In this document: one piece after another, positions 60,154-64,000 of the stretch | How the letters are laid out: each line of letters opens with the position of its first letter | How positions within the stretch are numbered: the first letter of the stretch is position 1 | Source of the DNA: Winogradskyella tangerina | GTDB lineage: Bacteria > Bacteroidota > Bacteroidia > Flavobacteriales > Flavobacteriaceae | Direction of reading: 5' to 3' | Length of the DNA: 64,000 bases | Assembly (NCBI RefSeq): GCF_003260205.1 | Contig: NZ_QERF01000004.1 | Location: forward strand, 62,001 to 126,000 | Translations under genes and position numbers: made by a program | Notes under the pieces: generated by a model | What the model saw: the letters and a program-made list of their open reading frames with translations, nothing else | What the model was told of the DNA's origin: nothing | Database searches by the model: none

Positions 60154-63100
60154 TTATCTGCGTATTGCAAAATGCCCCTTAACTTGAAATGATTGACTGC
60201 CACGTCTCACATCAGCAACAAACCAATAATCACTTGCTGGTAGCTTATGACCATTGAAGGTTCCGTCCCAGCCTGGTGTGTCATGGCCCAAGACTTTTAG
60301 AAGTTTGCCATAGCGATCAAAAATATGGATGATTGTTCCAGGAAGCGTTTCCACACCTACAATGTGCCATGTATCAAATTGACCGTCGTTATTAGGGGTC
60401 ATGTGCTTCGGAATGTCGATAACAAGAACTTCTCTAGTCACTTCCGAACAACCGTTTAGGTCAATGATTGTAATGGTGTGATATCCCATAGCTACGTTTT
60501 CAAAAACGTTAGATTCTTGTGGTTCTCCATCATCTAATTGGTAGAGATAGTCTCCAATACCGCTAATAGTTACCGTAATATTATTTGGGTCTGAAAAGTC
60601 AATTACCTCAGTAGCTTCGATAGTTGCTGCTTCAGATTCTGACACGTCAAAAACACGTGTGTCTTCACATCCAAATTCAGTAGTTACGGTTACCCAATAC
60701 GTGCCAATTTCTGTGATTTCAATTTCTGGTGAAATTTCTCCAGTAGACCATAAATATTGGTCACTAGAAATGTTAGTGTTGGCAGAAACAATTAATGGTA
60801 AGTTATCTAAACATATTACCTGATCTTCAATATCTATAACTGGTAACGGATGTATAGTTACCGAGAATTGGGTAGTTGAATAACAACCTGTGGTATTGTT
60901 TTCAACCCTTGCATAGATGATCTCAGAATCGAAAGCGAAGTAATTCAAATCAATTGCCGAGGTATTTGCATTAGCATCTTGAGCCGAATTAAAATAGCTC
61001 ACACTATAGTTTAAAGGATTTTGTCCGCCTAAAATACTTGCATCTTGCTGAGAGAGATCAAACTCTAATAATCCGTCAAAATCATCATCACAAGATTCTA
61101 GGTTTTCAGGTTGATTAGCAACAGGAATTGGATTTACATTCAGGTTGAATTCATAAATAATATGGCAAGCCGTAATTCCTGATGTTACTCGAACAAAAAG
61201 AATATCGCTGTTTGTGATGTATGTATAATTTGTATCCAGGGCATTCTCTTGAGCCAGAGCATCAGCCTCGTTGGAATAATATTCGAACATAATACCATTT
61301 GCGTCATCTACTAAAATGTCATTGATCGTCAATAGGTCAAAACTATTTGATTCATTATCGCAGATATCATAAGATTGAAAATCATTAATAGCCGGTGGTG
61401 TATTCACAATTAATTCAATAGGTACTAAGGAATAACAATTAGAAATCGTATTTGTGATCTTTATATATACGGTTTGTGGATTACTAGTATTGGTATAGGC
61501 TTCAGGGTCTGCAATAACATTTACATCGGCCTCGGCATCTTCAAAATTTGCAAAGTAGGTAATTACAATATCATCTTGTCTAACATCTAAAATATCAAAT
61601 TCTGCTTGGGTAAGATCGAATACCGTCAAACCATCATAGTCTGCATCACAAGAGGTCAGCGGAATAGATGCATTAACGTCTGGCACTTGAATGACGTTCA
61701 ATTCAAAAGAGGTAATGGAGTTACAAATCGTTCCATTATCGATCTGTACAAAGATCGTCTGCGGGTTCGCCGTATTTGTATATTGAAGCGGAAGTGCGTC
61801 AATACTATTTTCGGCATTAAATAAAGAGGTGTAAAATGTTATGGTTAGGTTTTCTGAAATGCCTTGTTCTATTTCTGAAATTTTAGTTGACAAGTCAAAT
61901 TCCTCTACACCATCATTAGAAATATCATCGCAAACAAACCAATCGCTAGGTTGATTATAAACAGGATTTGTACCGACTTCAATAGTAAAACTAGAAGTGC
62001 CATAACAATTCTGATCAGTAAGATTTTCTACACGCACAAATATGGTTTGAGGATTACTTGTATTCTGAAATACATTATCCTTATCTATGGCGTTTGTACG
62101 ATTATCAGCATCGTTCTGATTAAGATAGTATAAGACTTGTTTGCCTGTTTGTCCATTCAGAATTTCAGCATCTTTAGTATTGAAAATAAAATCACCAAAT
62201 CCATCACTACTATCTTCACAGATTCTATAATTACTAATTGCAGTAAATACAGGTAAAGTATTAATAGTAATATTCAAGGTCTCGGTAGAGTGGCAACCTG
62301 TAACACTATTCTCAACTCTAATGAAAACAGATTCCGTCTGAGCATTATAAGTACCTTCATTCAGTATGGCATTCGCAGCATTATCAGCGTCATCCTGAGT
62401 AGTATGAAAACTAATGATTCTCTCATTGGTGCTACTGACAACTTCAGGAATTACATCTAACAGATTGATGGTAAAAAATCCATCTTGATCATCATCACAG
62501 ATCATGATATCTGATGGAGGAGAAGTTACAGGAGCTTCAAGCACCGTAATTTCAAAAGAATTATTCGTGTCTGCACAACCCGAATCAGTAGATTCAATTC
62601 TAGTAAATACAGTAAACGGGTTAGTTACATTTGTATATAAAGTTGGTAGTTCATTCGTGTTGGTTTCTGCGTCAGATTCTGTTAAGAAGTAACTCACTAC
62701 AAATCCATCTGTGCCATCAGTCACTAATGCATCAAATTGCGATAAGTCTATTGTGGTAAATCCATCTTGATCGATGTCGCATACCGTCTGACTTTGAATC
62801 GCATTGAATTCTTGAATAGGCACAAGTATTAAATTGATTTGCGCCACATCATAACAGGTTAGACTTGTTAAACCAATGTAAAGCGTTTGAGGATTACTCG
62901 TTGGAATAAATGGAACCGATTTATCTAATGCATTTAACTGATTATCTCTATCGTCTTCGGTAAGATAGAAATCAACCGTAATATTAAAAGGTAAATTATT
63001 TATAATACTCGCTTCAATAGATGATAGCGTGAATTCTTCTATTCCATCATTATCAATATCACAGATTGTAATATCATGGATATTCGTGGCCGTTAGTAAA

Positions 63101-64000
63101 AGGTTGGTGTGAATTTCGATTGGCGTTACTGAGGCGCAACCAGTTGCATCGCTCTCCACTCTTATATATACAATTTGTTCGTCCGAAATGGTATTGGCAT
63201 AATTAGTACTATTAGCAATTGCATTGATTCCTGCTAGTGCGTCGTCATTACTTTCATGAAAGGTAACTGTAACACCTGTTAATCCTTGAAGGACGTCAGG
63301 AATAATCGAAGTCAAGTCAAAGGTTGCAAATCCATCATGGTCAGAATCACAGGCGTCAATGAAATGTTCATCGGTATTAATCACCGGATTCGCAAGTACA
63401 GATATGTCCAGAGTCGTTGTAGTGAGACATCCGGTCTGAGGATTCTGAACACTAACAAAAACTTGCTCATTTGCGTTAGTATTAACATATGGCATTGGCA
63501 AAGCATTAATGCCAGACGCAGCATCAGATGCCGTAGAATGATAATTTACAACCAGATTGGTCTGACCGTTGGTTATTTCATCATTCTTTATATTAAGATC
63601 TATGGTTGTAAAACCGTCAGGAGTTTGATCATCGCAAACCTCTAGAGGTGTTGGATCTGTAATATTTGGTAACTCATTTACTATAAGTTCGAAAGAAGAA
63701 AATGCTAAACAACCATTTGTAGTGTCTTCAATTCTTACGAATATCGTATCTGGATTGCTTATATTCTGAATCGGACCAGTAATCGGATTAATACCATTTT
63801 GTGCAGCAGTACTGCTAAAGTGATAGCTGATCACATAGCTTGAAGGTGGCACTGAGGCGAGAACTTCGGCATCTTTAATTGAAAGATCGAAGGTTTCTAC
63901 ACCATCATTACTTGGATCGTCACAAACTTGAAAATCAGTAATTGGACCTGAAGATTGTGTCGAACTAATTACAATATTGATATCATCCTCAATAGTACAA
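60154..64000 (-). CDS. Large T9SS type-B sorted repeat protein (5' end outside window)
   Basis: At least 1280 residues of a very long secreted adhesin-like protein; the frame is open through position 64000. The C terminus holds the gliding-motility-associated (type B) sorting domain: KHMTPNNDGQFDTWHI, then IHIFDRYGKLLK and GWDGTFNGHKLPASDYWF, recognised by the type IX secretion system. Before it are a short Ig-like segment (about 1020-1150) and a series of repeats of 90-96 residues. Each repeat has a CDxDxDG-type acidic loop near its start and a cysteine later. It resembles SprB-type surface proteins. Calcium binding by the acidic loops is inferred. Confidence 0.93.
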   Translation of the reverse strand, partial: CTIEDDINIVISSTQSSGPITDFQVCDDPSNDGVETFDLSIKDAEVLASVPPSSYVISYHFSSTAAQNGINPITGPIQNISNPDTIFVRIEDTTNGCLAFSSFELIVNELPNITDPTPLEVCDDQTPDGFTTIDLNIKNDEITNGQTNLVVNYHSTASDAASGINALPMPYVNTNANEQVFVSVQNPQTGCLTTTTLDISVLANPVINTDEHFIDACDSDHDGFATFDLTSIIPDVLQGLTGVTVTFHESNDDALAGINAIANSTNYANTISDEQIVYIRVESDATGCASVTPIEIHTNLLLTATNIHDITICDIDNDGIEEFTLSSIEASIINNLPFNITVDFYLTEDDRDNQLNALDKSVPFIPTSNPQTLYIGLTSLTCYDVAQINLILVPIQEFNAIQSQTVCDIDQDGFTTIDLSQFDALVTDGTDGFVVSYFLTESDAETNTNELPTLYTNVTNPFTVFTRIESTDSGCADTNNSFEITVLEAPVTSPPSDIMICDDDQDGFFTINLLDVIPEVVSSTNERIISFHTTQDDADNAANAILNEGTYNAQTESVFIRVENSVTGCHSTETLNITINTLPVFTAISNYRICEDSSDGFGDFIFNTKDAEILNGQTGKQVLYYLNQNDADNRTNAIDKDNVFQNTSNPQTIFVRVENLTDQNCYGTSSFTIEVGTNPVYNQPSDWFVCDDISNDGVEEFDLSTKISEIEQGISENLTITFYTSLFNAENSIDALPLQYTNTANPQTIFVQIDNGTICNSITSFELNVIQVPDVNASIPLTSCDADYDGLTVFDLTQAEFDILDVRQDDIVITYFANFEDAEADVNVIADPEAYTNTSNPQTVYIKITNTISNCYSLVPIELIVNTPPAINDFQSYDICDNESNSFDLLTINDILVDDANGIMFEYYSNEADALAQENALDTNYTYITNSDILFVRVTSGITACHIIYEFNLNVNPIPVANQPENLESCDDDFDGLLEFDLSQQDASILGGQNPLNYSVSYFNSAQDANANTSAIDLNYFAFDSEIIYARVENNTTGCYSTTQFSVTIHPLPVIDIEDQVICLDNLPLIVSANTNISSDQYLWSTGEISPEIEITEIGTYWVTVTTEFGCEDTRVFDVSESEAATIEATEVIDFSDPNNITVTISGIGDYLYQLDDGEPQESNVFENVAMGYHTITIIDLNGCSEVTREVLVIDIPKHMTPNNDGQFDTWHIVGVETLPGTIIHIFDRYGKLLKVLGHDTPGWDGTFNGHKLPASDYWFVADVRRGSQSFQVKGHFAIRR
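60835..64000 (-). repeat. At least eleven tandem 90-96-residue protein repeats
   Basis: The acidic motif (C-D-x-D-x-D-G type) occurs at about 63915, 63630, 63350, 63060, 62780, 62495, 62215, 61925, 61645, 61360 and 61090, roughly every 285 bases. The copies are diverged. The tenth counted from the window edge (about 61360) lacks the DG and reads CDNESNS. Confidence 0.85.

Noticed and set aside
63286..63645. A 119-codon forward frame inside the repeat protein
   Set aside because: It is antisense to the repeats; the regular repeat pattern of the reverse frame explains it.
60835..64000. CRISPR-like regular spacing of repeats
   Set aside because: The period is about 285 bases, units are diverged and the reverse frame is open throughout. 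It is a protein repeat.
1..64000. tRNA, rRNA, insertion sequence or prophage genes
   Set aside because: No cloverleaf with CCA end, rRNA-like block, transposase, integrase or terminal inverted repeats were seen in the intergenic spaces or frames.

Overview
The window is a 64 kb piece of a low-GC chromosome from a Bacteroidota bacterium, almost certainly a (probably marine) Flavobacteriaceae. The evidence is the gene content: T9SS type-B sorted repeat protein, DUF6090, DUF3078, DUF4197, DUF6268, a flavobacterial-type DnaJ, a fused IcmF mutase, and many lipoproteins with short signal peptides. Promoter-like TAnnTTTG boxes of the Bacteroidota type lie 10-50 bases before many starts, and there are almost no Shine-Dalgarno sequences. 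I see no rRNA, tRNA, CRISPR array, insertion sequence or prophage. Gene density is very high and no gene-free stretch reaches 300 bases.

Layout. 1-7300: purM, an outer-membrane DUF3078 protein, prfA, pyrF and a metal-receptor-like protein, interrupted by an opposite-strand ABC cassette made of one small ATPase and two tiny paralogous membrane proteins. 7300-16000: small secreted proteins and lipoproteins, a PqqB-like metallo-hydrolase, purU, the 1144-residue IcmF mutase, and an Lrp/AsnC regulator. 16000-27000: a PfpI/VOC/MFS operon, crcB with a SRPBCC-GyrI protein, an M49 peptidase, a MazG-like pyrophosphohydrolase, ilvE, a DUF4920/cytochrome pair and mnmD. 27000-33900: an SDR epimerase, an SseB-TPR protein, an ECF sigma/anti-sigma pair divergent from a fasciclin protein, YceI, and grpE-dnaJ. 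34100-39300: a five-gene operon (ABC-2 exporter, MscS channel, DUF6268 barrel, sigma-54 activator without DNA-binding domain). 39400-50900: PPK2, M28 peptidase, two paralogous carboxypeptidase-regulatory-like proteins, M23 peptidase, and an overlapping operon of an S9 peptidase fused to a formylglycine-generating-enzyme-like domain, a 41-residue membrane protein and DUF6090. 51000-64000: lysA divergent from an ACT-domain protein, sucC, cysH, a single-repeat DUF1456 protein, an esterase, a TerB-like protein, uvrB, and the 3' part of a very long repetitive T9SS-secreted protein that runs off the window.

Most genes are housekeeping: purine, pyrimidine, lysine and branched-chain metabolism, sulfate reduction, the TCA cycle, translation termination, chaperones and DNA repair. 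The most unusual items are the ABC cassette with twin small membrane proteins, the S9-FGE-like fusion with its overlapping 41-residue partner, the DNA-binding-domain-less sigma-54 activator co-transcribed with transport genes, the ACT protein divergent from lysA, the sigma/RskA/fasciclin locus, and several structured intergenic regions. All functions are assigned by reading motifs; no database search was possible.
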